A stretch of DNA of 64,000 nt, taken from assembly GCA_029254005.1 (NCBI GenBank), contig JAQWYJ010000066.1:1-64000 (forward strand). The letters run 5' to 3'. The position numbers and the translations under genes are program-made. Source of the DNA: Porticoccaceae bacterium (GTDB lineage: Bacteria; Pseudomonadota; Gammaproteobacteria; Pseudomonadales; Porticoccaceae). The notes beneath the pieces were generated by a model that was not told the DNA's origin, did not search any database, and worked only from the letters and a program-made list of their open reading frames with translations. Below, piece after piece: positions 24,854 through 34,711 of the stretch; within the stretch, counting starts at the first letter, position 1, and each line of letters starts with the position of its first letter.

Positions 24854-25729
24854 TTATGCTTTTTGGCGTGGAGGAGACAGCATCAGCTTAGAAGTGCTAC
24901 CGATATATGCCAGATAGCTAGGATCTTCCCCCCATTTTTTCTTCGCTGCTCGATCCAAAAGAGGAATACCGCTAACCCGGGTAAGCAATAAAAATACGAA
25001 CAGGGGCGAGACGAGAGTCACTAATTGGAATCCAGATAGGACCGGAAGAGCCAATAAGGTTAAACCGAACCAAAGTGTTATTTCACCAAAATAATTTGGG
25101 TGCTGAGACCAAGACCATATACCGGTAGTGATAAAGCGCCCTTTGTTCTGAGGATTATTTTTAAACCGAGTCTTTTGTCTGTCAGCGATGACTTCTATGA
25201 CAAACCCAAAGACCCAAAGACCAATTCCCAGATAGCCCATTAATCCTATCTCTATAGTCGTATTAGATGTTAGAGCTGCAAGACCAGCAGCCATCGTCAC
25301 CAAAACCCATAGTCCTCCGATAGTCCATGTCATCAAAAACCAAGTAAATTTTGTCTTCATAACAACAAAGCGAGAATCTTGACCATCTTTTTTTATTCGC
25401 AAAAACAAAAAAGAACCCAAACGCCCAGCCCAAATTATAATCATAGCGCAGATAATCAGGTCTCTGGTGTCAATAGAGGGGTTTAATAGCACTGCAGCAA
25501 CAACAGTGGCTATGTAAGAAAGCGAGCCGGTAAGATCGAAATAGTGCTCAGTTTGAAACAGATACGAGGGGACAAAAACAGCCCAATGAAGGATAAATCC
25601 GATAGCGCCGCACACCACAAACAGCGACCATCCACTCCAAATAATACTCTCAAAACTTCCTGCTAGTAAGATTAAAGTCGCTATTACCAGCGACATCAAA
25701 ATACCAATAACACTCTTGGATCTGTCCAT
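24854..25729 (-). CDS. DUF1295 membrane protein (steroid 5-alpha-reductase-like fold)
   Basis: A 291-residue polytopic protein with about seven hydrophobic helices. The C-terminal half has the DUF1295 landmarks: FVIEVIADRQKTRFK, GLMG-type helices, and the GIWSWSQHPNYFGEITLWFG motif shared with isoprenylcysteine methyltransferases and steroid 5-alpha reductases. This suggests an NADPH or SAM-linked enzyme acting on a lipid; substrate unknown. The start at 25729 is strongly supported by GAGGAGG 8 nt upstream; an upstream ATG at 25783 would add 18 polar residues. Confidence 0.87.
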   Translation of the reverse strand: MDRSKSVIGILMSLVIATLILLAGSFESIIWSGWSLFVVCGAIGFILHWAVFVPSYLFQTEHYFDLTGSLSYIATVVAAVLLNPSIDTRDLIICAMIIIWAGRLGSFLFLRIKKDGQDSRFVVMKTKFTWFLMTWTIGGLWVLVTMAAGLAALTSNTTIEIGLMGYLGIGLWVFGFVIEVIADRQKTRFKNNPQNKGRFITTGIWSWSQHPNYFGEITLWFGLTLLALPVLSGFQLVTLVSPLFVFLLLTRVSGIPLLDRAAKKKWGEDPSYLAYIGSTSKLMLSPPRQKA

Positions 25730-25917
25730 GGCAAATTCCTCCTCTTGTTTATTATTGTTATGTAAGCTTATGTTGCCGCTCATTTAATGGTACTCATGAA
25801 ACCAAAATATGGGCCAACTTTAAAGCAATTTACGTCCTTACGGAGCCAGCAGGCTAAGTAGATGATGCGAACCTACATAAAATAGGCAATAAGATACATC
25901 ACATGATGCTACCTACC

Positions 25918-25923
25918 TATAAT
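25918..25923 (+). promoter_or_regulatory. -10 box upstream of RND exporter
   Basis: A perfect TATAAT 61 bp before the gene start; the -35 region is weak. A related pair of sequences (GATGCGAACCTAC and GATGCTACCTACC) lies at 25864-25876 and 25905-25917. Confidence 0.4.
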
Positions 25924-25984
25924 TTGTGGCAACAAAGCCGCATAATAGCCTTCGGATTTTTTAACTTCAGGGTCGACTTAAGGT

Positions 25985-28552
25985 ATGCAATCTTCGTTAT
26001 TTACACTCTATAACAGGACCATTTTACAAAACCCATGGAAAGCTATTTTATCCGTTTGCCTTGTTGCTGTTCTCATGGCCATGGGATTGCCTAATTTTAA
26101 GCTCGATGCCTCAGCTGACTCACTGACCCTTGAGCGAGATGACGACTTAAATTTTTCCCGAGAAATTGCTAAACGCTATGGTAGTGATAACTTTTTGATT
26201 GTGACTTTTTCTCCAAAAGAAGGCGACTTATTTGATCAAGATAATCTTAGTATCCTTGAGTCTCTGCGTGAAGATTTAATGAAGATCCAAGGTATACAAA
26301 GTGTTTTATCCATGCTCGATGTTCCTCTCCTCTACAGTCCAAAAATTGAGATTACTGACCTCACCAAAGAACTAAAAACCTTAATTTCTGAGGATGTTGA
26401 TAAACGCTTGGCAAAACAAGAATTTCTTAACAGTCCAATTTACAAAGACGTGATTCTTAGTGCTGATGGAAAAACTACAGGCATGCTGGCAACTCTGACA
26501 TTGGATGAAACCTATTTACAGCTAGTAACAGAACGTGATGATTTGCGCTTTGTAAGAGATACAGAGGGACTGACTGTCGCACAACAAAAAACGCTAGATG
26601 AAGTAAGTTTAAAGTTTTTAAACTACCGAACAGCGAAAGCTGAAATAGATCATCAGCGAGTTGCTCAAATACGTGCACTGATCGAAAACTACAGATATGG
26701 AGCAACTATATACCTGGGTGGCCCAGATATGATCACCGCAGATATGGTGGATTTTATAAAAAGCGACTTAATTATTTTCGGCACCGGAATTTTACTATTC
26801 ATTATCATCACACTGACACTAATTTTTCGACAACTGCGCTACGTTATTCTTCCACTAGCCACCTGCGCACTCTGCTTAGTGACTATTTTAGGCTATTTAA
26901 GTTGGATAGACTGGCGATTAACAGTGATATCCTCGAACTTTGTGTTGCTACTGCTGATAATAACGCTAGCGCTGACTATCCATTTAATCGTGCGGTATCG
27001 TGAACTCCACAGCGCATATCCAGAGCAACATCAGTATCAACTGGTCAGCGAAACTGTCAGGTCAATGGCGAAACCATGCTTTTACACTGTTCTTACAACT
27101 ATTGTTGCCTTTACCTCTTTGGTTGTTAGTAATATCCGACCGGTTATCGACTTTGGCTGGATGATGACCATTGGTATCTCATTGGCGCTACTCATAGCAT
27201 TTATTGTGATCCCGGCGGGTATGCTTATTTTTGGCAAAAATTCACACATTGCTGCGAAAGACAACTCCTCAGCAATAACTAGCAAATTTGCTTGGTTTAC
27301 CGAACATTACGGAACTGCTGTGCTTCTGGTCGCTGCCGGACTATCTGCATTATCGATTTATGGCATTAATAAACTCGAAGTAGAAAATCGATTTATTGAC
27401 TACTTTCGCTCAGACACTGAAATTTATCAGGGTATGCAAATTATTGATACCGCACTGGGAGGAACAACACCTTTAGATATTATTATTCAAGCGCCTACAT
27501 TTGACGTTACTGACGATGACAGCCTAGATGCATTCCTAGAGGACGATTATGAGACACAAGATGACTATGGCGATATAGACGATGACTATGGCGACATAGG
27601 TGGCAATACATCTGATCAATCCACCTCGTCAGAGCTAAAGAATAGCTACTGGTTTTCTTCTCAAGGTTTGGCCGATCTACAACAGCTTCAAGACTTTATT
27701 GAAGCTCAACCTGAAGTTGGCAAAGTGAATTCGTTAGCCCAAGTTTATGCAGTGGCTAGAGACCTTAGTGGACGGGAACTTAATGATCTAGAAATCGCTA
27801 TCATGCGGCAGAGCTTAAGTGACGACATATACCAGCAAATGGTGGCCCCATACCTGTTAGAAGATATTGATGAGGCAAGAATACAACTTCGTGTAATGGA
27901 AACTGGTGGTCAATTACGTCGCGCAGAATTACTTGAAAAAATTCAAAACTACGCTATCAATAATGTTGGTATTGCGTCAGAAAATATTCGCTTTACCGGT
28001 ATCTTAGTGCTTTATAACAACATGTTACAAAGCCTTTACAAATCACAAATATTAACCTTGGGTGCTGTTTTTGTCGGCATTATGCTGATGTTTTTAGTAC
28101 TCTTTAGATCGATTAAAATTTCCATTATTGCAATTTTACCGAACTTTTTGGCAGCGGGAGTGGTTCTTGGTGGCATGGGAATTATGTCCATTCCGCTAGA
28201 CATGATGACTATTACTATTGCCGCCATAACTGTTGGCATTGGCGTCGATCATGCCATTCACTACCTCACTCGATTTGGCAAAGAGTTTGCTGTGGACCAA
28301 AACTACGTTGCCTCCATGCATAGAGCTCATGCTAGTATTGGCCAAGCATTATTTTATACCGCCATTACAATTATTGTCGGCTTCTCCATTTTAGCCCTAT
28401 CAAACTTTATTCCATCGGTTTACTTTGGACTTCTCACTGGCCTAGCAATGCTCGCTGCCTTGCTCGGGTCTATGACCTTACTTCCAAAACTGATACTCCT
28501 AACCGAGCCATTTGGCAAGCAAAGTAAAATTGCTCCACTACAAAGAAGCTAA
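25985..28552 (+). CDS. RND-superfamily exporter (MMPL/HAE3 type)
   Basis: An 855-residue inner-membrane transporter with the duplicated RND layout: one N-terminal helix (about 17-35), a periplasmic loop, five helices (about 258-420), a helix near 440-460, a second periplasmic loop and five helices (about 680-840). GIGVDHAIHYLTRFGKE in the second half carries the acidic residue typical of proton-coupled RND proteins. The family exports hydrophobic compounds, often lipids or hopanoids; the substrate here is unknown. Residues about 510-545, in loop 2, form a very acidic insert with repeated DDYGDI units. uup follows after 6 bp. No membrane-fusion protein or outer-membrane partner is adjacent. 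Confidence 0.88.
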   Translation: MQSSLFTLYNRTILQNPWKAILSVCLVAVLMAMGLPNFKLDASADSLTLERDDDLNFSREIAKRYGSDNFLIVTFSPKEGDLFDQDNLSILESLREDLMKIQGIQSVLSMLDVPLLYSPKIEITDLTKELKTLISEDVDKRLAKQEFLNSPIYKDVILSADGKTTGMLATLTLDETYLQLVTERDDLRFVRDTEGLTVAQQKTLDEVSLKFLNYRTAKAEIDHQRVAQIRALIENYRYGATIYLGGPDMITADMVDFIKSDLIIFGTGILLFIIITLTLIFRQLRYVILPLATCALCLVTILGYLSWIDWRLTVISSNFVLLLLIITLALTIHLIVRYRELHSAYPEQHQYQLVSETVRSMAKPCFYTVLTTIVAFTSLVVSNIRPVIDFGWMMTIGISLALLIAFIVIPAGMLIFGKNSHIAAKDNSSAITSKFAWFTEHYGTAVLLVAAGLSALSIYGINKLEVENRFIDYFRSDTEIYQGMQIIDTALGGTTPLDIIIQAPTFDVTDDDSLDAFLEDDYETQDDYGDIDDDYGDIGGNTSDQSTSSELKNSYWFSSQGLADLQQLQDFIEAQPEVGKVNSLAQVYAVARDLSGRELNDLEIAIMRQSLSDDIYQQMVAPYLLEDIDEARIQLRVMETGGQLRRAELLEKIQNYAINNVGIASENIRFTGILVLYNNMLQSLYKSQILTLGAVFVGIMLMFLVLFRSIKISIIAILPNFLAAGVVLGGMGIMSIPLDMMTITIAAITVGIGVDHAIHYLTRFGKEFAVDQNYVASMHRAHASIGQALFYTAITIIVGFSILALSNFIPSVYFGLLTGLAMLAALLGSMTLLPKLILLTEPFGKQSKIAPLQRS

Positions 28553-28558
28553 TTTGAT

Positions 28559-30430
28559 ATGCCCCTTATTACCCTTCAAAATGTGTTTTTAAGCTATGGT
28601 CAACCACCATTAATAGACCATATAAATTTGGTCATCGACCGAGGTGAGCGTGTCTGTCTGATAGGCAGAAATGGTGCCGGTAAATCAACCTTGCTAAAAA
28701 TAATTAACGGCCAGGTTATCGCTGATGATGGCACCATCAAACGCTCAAGTGGTGTAAAGGTAGCCCAGCTTGAACAATCAGTTCCACAGAATACAGAAGG
28801 CAGTGTGTTCGATGTAATAGCCCAAGGGCTTGGTGAAGAGGGAAAATTGATCCAACGGTTTCATCATCTTACCCAGCAACTCAGCCATGATGCTAGCCCT
28901 AAAATCTTTAGTCAACTTGAAGATTGTCAGTCTGAGCTTGAGCGCATCAATGGCTGGGATATCAATCAACGTGTTGAATCGATTATCACTAAAATGGATC
29001 TAGATGCCGATGTTGACATTTCTAGTTTATCTGGTGGCTATAAGCGTCGCGTACTACTGGCTCGAGCACTTGTGGCAAACCCAGACCTATTACTACTAGA
29101 TGAGCCTACTAACCATCTGGATATTGAAGCCATCCAATGGGTCGAACAATTTCTATTGAACTGGGAAGGCTCCTTGTTATTTATTAGTCATGATAGACGC
29201 TTTATGGACAACCTAGCGCATAGATTTATTGAGATAGATCGCGGCCAACTTGCAGAATTTCACTGCGACTACAGTACATATTTAGTTCGAAAAGAAGAAA
29301 ACCTAGAAATAGAAGATCGACAAAATGCTCTATTCGACAAACGCCTATCTCAAGAAGAAATCTGGATCCGTCAAGGTATCAAAGCTCGGCGCACACGCAA
29401 TGAGGGTCGTGTGCGTTCACTTGAAGCGATGCGTAAAGAATTTTCTGACCGCCGCAAACGTCTAGGCACGGCAAAGATGGATATTCAGCAAGCTGAAAAA
29501 TCTGGAAAAATTGTAGCTGAAGCCAAAGATATTTCCTTTGCGTTTGATAAGGATAATGTCGTTCGAAATTTTTCGACTTTAATCCAGCGAGGCGATAAAG
29601 TAGGATTTATCGGACGCAATGGAGTTGGTAAAACAACCTTAATTAAACTACTGCTTGGACAACTTCAACCGCAAACAGGAGTCATTAAAACCGGTACTAA
29701 TTTAAATGTGGCTTATTTTGATCAGTATCGTTCTGCTCTGGATGAAGAAAAGTCAGTACAAGATAATGTATCTGGTGGTAGAGATATGCTCGACATAGGC
29801 GGAAAACCTCGCCATGTAATTAGTTATCTGCAAGATTTCCTCTTTGCCCCTGATCGCTGTCGACAACCAGTCAAAGCACTATCAGGCGGCGAGAGAAATA
29901 GGCTACTTTTAGCCAAGCTATTTACTAAACCGTCTAATATTCTCGTCCTAGATGAACCTACTAATGATCTAGATATAGATACACTCGATCTACTGGAAGA
30001 ATTACTCATAAACTATGAGGGAACCATTATTTTGGTGAGCCATGATCGAGCATTTTTAAACAATGTGGTTACCAGCACCTTAGTATTTGAAGGCAATGGT
30101 TTGATTAATCAATATGTGGGTGGATACGATGACTGGCTTAGACAACGTAAAACAGAAACATCACAACCAGTTGTAACCGCTCATAAAGAAAAGCCTAAAG
30201 CCGCTCCAGCTAACAAAAAACTCTCCTATAAAGAGCAGAGGGAGCTTGATGAATTACCTAAAAAAATAGAACAAATTGAAACGCAGATAAGTGCCATATC
30301 ATTGCAAATGAGCGATCCTCAGTTTTATCAATCTGAGCGCAATATCATCACGCAAGCAGAGACACAGTTAACAGACTATCAGCAGCAACTCAGCCATTGT
30401 TACCAGCGCTGGGAGATTCTTGACCCATAG
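28559..30430 (+). CDS. uup: ABC-F ATPase Uup
   Basis: A 623-residue cytoplasmic protein with two ATPase domains: Walker A GRNGAGKST (about 36-44) and GRNGVGKTT (about 350-358), signature motifs LSGGYKRR and LSGGERNR, and Walker B LLLDEPTNHLD and LVLDEPTNDLD. The linker between the domains (ARRTRNEGRVRSLEAMR) and the C-terminal coiled coil (about 545-620) are the Uup hallmarks. ABC-F proteins act at the ribosome; Uup also affects transposon excision and branched DNA. It probably shares a transcript with the RND gene. Confidence 0.94.
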   Translation: MPLITLQNVFLSYGQPPLIDHINLVIDRGERVCLIGRNGAGKSTLLKIINGQVIADDGTIKRSSGVKVAQLEQSVPQNTEGSVFDVIAQGLGEEGKLIQRFHHLTQQLSHDASPKIFSQLEDCQSELERINGWDINQRVESIITKMDLDADVDISSLSGGYKRRVLLARALVANPDLLLLDEPTNHLDIEAIQWVEQFLLNWEGSLLFISHDRRFMDNLAHRFIEIDRGQLAEFHCDYSTYLVRKEENLEIEDRQNALFDKRLSQEEIWIRQGIKARRTRNEGRVRSLEAMRKEFSDRRKRLGTAKMDIQQAEKSGKIVAEAKDISFAFDKDNVVRNFSTLIQRGDKVGFIGRNGVGKTTLIKLLLGQLQPQTGVIKTGTNLNVAYFDQYRSALDEEKSVQDNVSGGRDMLDIGGKPRHVISYLQDFLFAPDRCRQPVKALSGGERNRLLLAKLFTKPSNILVLDEPTNDLDIDTLDLLEELLINYEGTIILVSHDRAFLNNVVTSTLVFEGNGLINQYVGGYDDWLRQRKTETSQPVVTAHKEKPKAAPANKKLSYKEQRELDELPKKIEQIETQISAISLQMSDPQFYQSERNIITQAETQLTDYQQQLSHCYQRWEILDP

Positions 30431-30549
30431 ATTTTAGCGCTATGAAAAGGCATTATTAGAGTCTGAGAGAGTAAGAAATCCAATAAAAATATTATTCTGA
30501 TACCATTTTTAACAAACTATTTAAAAACCTAAAATAAAGAAGGAACTCA

Positions 30550-32094
30550 ATGAGCGAGTCAAAAAAACCCATTCTATTGGTCATTTTAGACGGTTGCGGC
30601 CATAGTGAAGACTTACACTACAATGCGGTAGCGAATGCTGAAAGGCCAATTTGGGAGCGACTTTGGGCTAAAAATCATCCGTCAACATTTATTGACACCT
30701 CAGGACTAGCCGTGGGGTTACCGGAGGGGCAGATGGGTAATTCAGAAGTCGGTCATATGACTCTTGGCGCTGGTAGAGTTATTTATCAAAATTTCACTCG
30801 TATCAATAAAGCAATTGATGATGGTGAGTTTCAAAAGAATAAGGCGTACTGTGAAGCAATTGATCACACTATAGAGAATGATAAGGCTCTTCATATTTTT
30901 GGGGTTCTCTCTCAAGGTGGCGTTCATGGGCATCAGGATCACATTAATGCCATGATTGCACTAGCTGCAACTCGGGGCGCCACAAAAATTTTTCTGCATG
31001 CCTTTTTAGATGGTCGAGATTGTGCTCCACGCAGCGCACAACCGTCTCTGTTAAAAACACATGAACTATGCCAAAAAATTGGTGTGGCAAAAATAGCTTC
31101 AGTCATTGGTCGATTTTATGCGATGGACCGTGATAATCGCTGGGAGCGTGTCGGCAAAGCGTATCGCTTAATCACTGAGGGCGCTGGAGATTTCACAGCT
31201 AGTTGCCCCATGAAAGCACTTCAGGCTGCTTATGATCGCAATGAAAATGACGAGTTTGTCAGTGCAACTAGCATTTCTGGGGCTAATGAAACGCCTTGTA
31301 CACTAAATGATGGCGATGCTGTTATTTTCATGAATTTTCGACCAGATCGTGCAAGGCAAATAACCCATGCTTTTGTTGATAGCGACTTTACCGGTTTCGA
31401 GCGTTCCCTCATACCGCAACTTAGCCACTTCGTTATGACCACGGAATATGAAGCCAACCTAAATCTACCCTGTGCCTTCCCACCAACCCCTATTATAAAC
31501 TCTCTTGGTGAAGTACTAGCTAATAATCACAAGCAGCAGCTACGTATTGCTGAGACCGAAAAATATGCCCATGTAACCTTCTTTCTAAGCGGCGGTCGTG
31601 AGGAAAACTATATAGGAGAAGAACGTGCGTTGCTGGCTTCGCCAAAGATAGCAACCTATGATTTGAAACCCGAAATGAGTGCTTATGAGGTAACCGACAA
31701 ATTAATTCAAGCTATAGAATCAGATCGCTTTGACGCCATCATATGTAATTATGCCAACTGCGATATGGTCGGGCATACTGGTGACTATAGCGCTGCGATG
31801 AGATCTGTAAATGTCGTTGATGAGTGCCTAGAAAAAGTATTGGCAAGTATGTTAAAAATTGGCGGACATACCTTAATCACCGCTGATCACGGTAATGTTG
31901 AAACCATGTATGACGCAACCACACAGCAACCCCATACACAGCATACAACGCTACCAGTGCCACTGGTCTATGTTGGTGACAAAACTATTACATTAAGCCC
32001 AGGCGGCTCTCTTGCAGACATAGCACCAACAATACTGTCATTGATGAATCTACCAAAACCGGCAGAAATGACCGGACAATCTTTAATTGACTAA
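30550..32094 (+). CDS. gpmI: 2,3-bisphosphoglycerate-independent phosphoglycerate mutase
   Basis: A 514-residue Mn-dependent mutase interconverting 3- and 2-phosphoglycerate. The phosphoserine site is GNSEVGH (Ser near 62), the metal ligands include LDGCGHS at the N-terminus, HAFLDGRDC, NYANCDMVGHTG and TADHGNVE. Length equals the family norm. AAGGA precedes the ATG by 6 nt. Its stop overlaps the envC-like start by one base (TAATG). The gpmI-envC-ctp order is conserved in gammaproteobacteria. Confidence 0.97.
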   Translation: MSESKKPILLVILDGCGHSEDLHYNAVANAERPIWERLWAKNHPSTFIDTSGLAVGLPEGQMGNSEVGHMTLGAGRVIYQNFTRINKAIDDGEFQKNKAYCEAIDHTIENDKALHIFGVLSQGGVHGHQDHINAMIALAATRGATKIFLHAFLDGRDCAPRSAQPSLLKTHELCQKIGVAKIASVIGRFYAMDRDNRWERVGKAYRLITEGAGDFTASCPMKALQAAYDRNENDEFVSATSISGANETPCTLNDGDAVIFMNFRPDRARQITHAFVDSDFTGFERSLIPQLSHFVMTTEYEANLNLPCAFPPTPIINSLGEVLANNHKQQLRIAETEKYAHVTFFLSGGREENYIGEERALLASPKIATYDLKPEMSAYEVTDKLIQAIESDRFDAIICNYANCDMVGHTGDYSAAMRSVNVVDECLEKVLASMLKIGGHTLITADHGNVETMYDATTQQPHTQHTTLPVPLVYVGDKTITLSPGGSLADIAPTILSLMNLPKPAEMTGQSLID

Positions 32095-33284
32095 TGAATA
32101 TTAAAGCCCGTAAAAGCAAAAATACTGCCAATATTGCTTTTAAATCAAGAATCTTTTTCATTACTTTCAGTTGTACTCTAGTAGTAGCCTTGTCAACCAA
32201 CTATTCATTAGCCGATGATGCACGCCAAGCTGAACTGAGTGATCTAAAAAGTGCTATCAAAACGGTACAGAGAAACATAGCGACTGAAAGCTTGAAACAT
32301 ACGGCATTAGAGAAAGAACTTCAAAGTATAGAAGTAAAACATAGCAAAATATCATCAAAAGTCGGTGAATTGAGTCGAAAAATCAACATAATTAAAAATC
32401 GTATAAGCACCAGACAGCGCGAAAAGAGCCAGCTCAAAAAGAGTATTGAGCGCCAAGAGCAAGTAATTACTGAAGAGTTACTGTCGGCCCATAAAATTGG
32501 TGACCAAGAACCTATTAAATTACTTCTCAATCAAGAAGATCCTCAAAAAATTGCTCGAATCTTCAAATATTACGATTATTTTCTTAAAGCACGCAGTGAA
32601 AAAATTGACAGTTACTCTAGAGACGTGTCAACCCTTACCAAAATAATTCAAGAAATTAATCGACAAAAATTAGACTTGATTGGAGCAAAAAATAGCTTAA
32701 AAATCCAACAAACAGATTTGAAAAACAGCGCGACCATACGCGAAAAAACCCTGACAAAAATCAAAGGTACCCTGGATAGCGATGAAGCAAATTTAGCCCA
32801 TCTCAAAAAACAGCGTGCTCAACTGGAGATTCTGCTGCATGAAGTACAAGAAGCGGTTGAAAATATTGTTTTGCCTCAAAATATGCAGCCATTTGCCTCT
32901 AAGAAAGGCACATTAACCTGGCCAATAACAGGGTTGCTTATTGATCAGTTCGGTAGCCGACGCAAAGGCCCCATTCGCTCTCAAGGCTGGCTAATAAGCA
33001 GCGCAATCGGTAATCCGGTCACAGCCGTACATGCTGGTCGAGTAGTATTTTCTGACTATCTCCGTGGGTTTGGCTTGCTCCTTATTATTGATCATAGCGA
33101 TGGCTACATGACACTGTATGGTCATAACCAAGAATTACTCAAAGACGCTGGTGGATGGGTTATGGCGAACGAAACAATCGCCAGAAGTGGTAATACTGGT
33201 GGCTTATCTAGCCCCGCGCTATACTTTGAAATCCGTCAGCAAGGGAAGCCAAAAAATCCTAAATTTTGGCTGAAAGGTGCCTAG
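32094..33284 (+). CDS. envC: EnvC-like murein hydrolase activator (degenerate LytM)
   Basis: A 396-residue periplasmic protein. It has a signal-type N-terminus with a basic start and hydrophobic stretch (about 18-38), a long coiled coil (about 40-250), and a LytM/M23 domain (about 280-396). The zinc ligands of active M23 peptidases are missing: the HKGID-type motif reads SQGWLIS and the HLHFE motif reads ALYFE. As in E. coli EnvC, it should activate amidases for septal peptidoglycan splitting, not cut peptidoglycan itself. Translationally coupled to gpmI; ctp follows 81 bp on. Confidence 0.9.
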   Translation: MNIKARKSKNTANIAFKSRIFFITFSCTLVVALSTNYSLADDARQAELSDLKSAIKTVQRNIATESLKHTALEKELQSIEVKHSKISSKVGELSRKINIIKNRISTRQREKSQLKKSIERQEQVITEELLSAHKIGDQEPIKLLLNQEDPQKIARIFKYYDYFLKARSEKIDSYSRDVSTLTKIIQEINRQKLDLIGAKNSLKIQQTDLKNSATIREKTLTKIKGTLDSDEANLAHLKKQRAQLEILLHEVQEAVENIVLPQNMQPFASKKGTLTWPITGLLIDQFGSRRKGPIRSQGWLISSAIGNPVTAVHAGRVVFSDYLRGFGLLLIIDHSDGYMTLYGHNQELLKDAGGWVMANETIARSGNTGGLSSPALYFEIRQQGKPKNPKFWLKGA

Positions 33285-33365
33285 ATTGTGGTTTCAATTA
33301 CTTATTCAGTCCATAGGTTATCCACTAGAGAATATACTCTTATCACCAGTCATACAGGAAATTCT

Positions 33366-34703
33366 ATGATCTCGAAAACGCTCGCGCGATTAAGCCTTCT
33401 CATGGTGCTTACTTTTACTTCGTCAATTCAGGCACAAACTCTCAAATCAGAGCCTGAAATCGACCTGCTGACAACCCAAGAAAGTCGACTCCCTTTACAA
33501 GAACTGCGTACATTTACCCAGGTTTTTGAACAGATACGTTTGGGCTATGTGGAGGAGGTGAGCGATACAGAACTATTAGAGAATGCTATTACAGGGCTCT
33601 TAACAGGTTTAGATCCTCATTCAACCTATCTGAAAGCCGATGACTACAAAGATCTGCAGGAAAACGCAACCGGAGAGTATGGTGGCCTAGGCATTGAAGT
33701 TGTTGGAGAGAATGGGGTTATTCGAATAATTTCTCCAATTGATGAATCTCCTGCAGCCAAAGCAGGCATCAAAGCTGGCGATCTAATAATAGACATTAAT
33801 GATGCACCTGTGAGACGTATGGACACTCAAGCTGCAATTGATAAACTTCGAGGAGAACAGGGTACCTCGATTAAATTAACTATCTATCGTGAAGGTGAAG
33901 ATGCACCACTGATATTTAACCTTGACCGAGATATTATTCAGATTGGTGCTGTACGCAGCCGACTGCTGCAAGAACACTATGGTTATGTACGAATTTCGCA
34001 CTTCCAAGTGACCTCTGGAGATGACTTTATTGCTGAAATAAACACCTTGAAAAGCGCACCAAATAAGCCACTCAAAGGACTTATTATTGACCTGCGCAAT
34101 AATCCGGGAGGTCTTGTTCCCGCATCGGTGAAAGTCGCCAATGCACTTCTTAATGAAGGTACACTGGTTTATACAGAAGGACGTTTGCCCAGTGCTAATA
34201 AGCGCTTTGAGGCCGAGCATGGAGATATTCTCCAAGGACTCCCAGTAATAGTTTTGATTAATGGCGGCAGCGCATCAGCCTCTGAAATTGTTGCAGGCGC
34301 CTTGCAGGATAATAAAAGAGCAGTGGTAGTAGGAACCCAAAGTTTTGGTAAAGGTTCAGTACAAAGAGTGATTCCACTGGACGAGGGTCGAGCCATTAAA
34401 CTAACAACAGCACGATATTTCACCCCCAGTGGTCGCTCGATACAGGCCGAGGGTATCGTTCCTGATATTGTGATTGAACCGGCGGAAATTCGTCCTTATA
34501 AAGTCAACCAACGGCTTCGTGAAAAAAATCTTGACGGCCATCTTGAATCAAATGCTAACCAAGATAATGAAATCACTGGAAAAAGCCAAGAGGATAGTTT
34601 AATCAGTGACAATCAGCTTTATCAGGCACTGAATCTTCTCAAAGGTTTCGCCCTTTTATCAACTACCAACGAAACCTTAGAGAAAGATCTACGTGACCAA
34701 TAA
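33366..34703 (+). CDS. Carboxy-terminal processing protease, S41 family
   Basis: A 445-residue periplasmic serine protease. It has a signal peptide (about 1-23, cut after QAQ), a helical N-terminal part, a PDZ domain (about 75-165, GGLGIEVVGENG and GIKAGDLIIDIND), and the S41 core with the Ser in GGSASASEI and the Lys in GTQSFGKGSVQ. It processes or degrades cell-envelope proteins, often peptidoglycan-lytic enzymes or their regulators, which fits the envC neighbour. I chose ATG 33366, with AGGAA 6 nt upstream and a proper signal peptide; the GTG at 33288 adds 26 residues of no signal character. It converges on parC with 8 bp between. Confidence 0.94.
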   Translation: MISKTLARLSLLMVLTFTSSIQAQTLKSEPEIDLLTTQESRLPLQELRTFTQVFEQIRLGYVEEVSDTELLENAITGLLTGLDPHSTYLKADDYKDLQENATGEYGGLGIEVVGENGVIRIISPIDESPAAKAGIKAGDLIIDINDAPVRRMDTQAAIDKLRGEQGTSIKLTIYREGEDAPLIFNLDRDIIQIGAVRSRLLQEHYGYVRISHFQVTSGDDFIAEINTLKSAPNKPLKGLIIDLRNNPGGLVPASVKVANALLNEGTLVYTEGRLPSANKRFEAEHGDILQGLPVIVLINGGSASASEIVAGALQDNKRAVVVGTQSFGKGSVQRVIPLDEGRAIKLTTARYFTPSGRSIQAEGIVPDIVIEPAEIRPYKVNQRLREKNLDGHLESNANQDNEITGKSQEDSLISDNQLYQALNLLKGFALLSTTNETLEKDLRDQ

Positions 34704-34711
34704 GGTTTTAG

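Noticed and set aside
32094-33284. Active M23 endopeptidase
   Set aside because: Both zinc-binding motifs are substituted (SQGWLIS and ALYFE), so an EnvC-type activator is the better reading.
33876-34235. A 119-codon frame antisense to the S41 protease gene
   Set aside because: Inside a well-supported gene; no supporting features.
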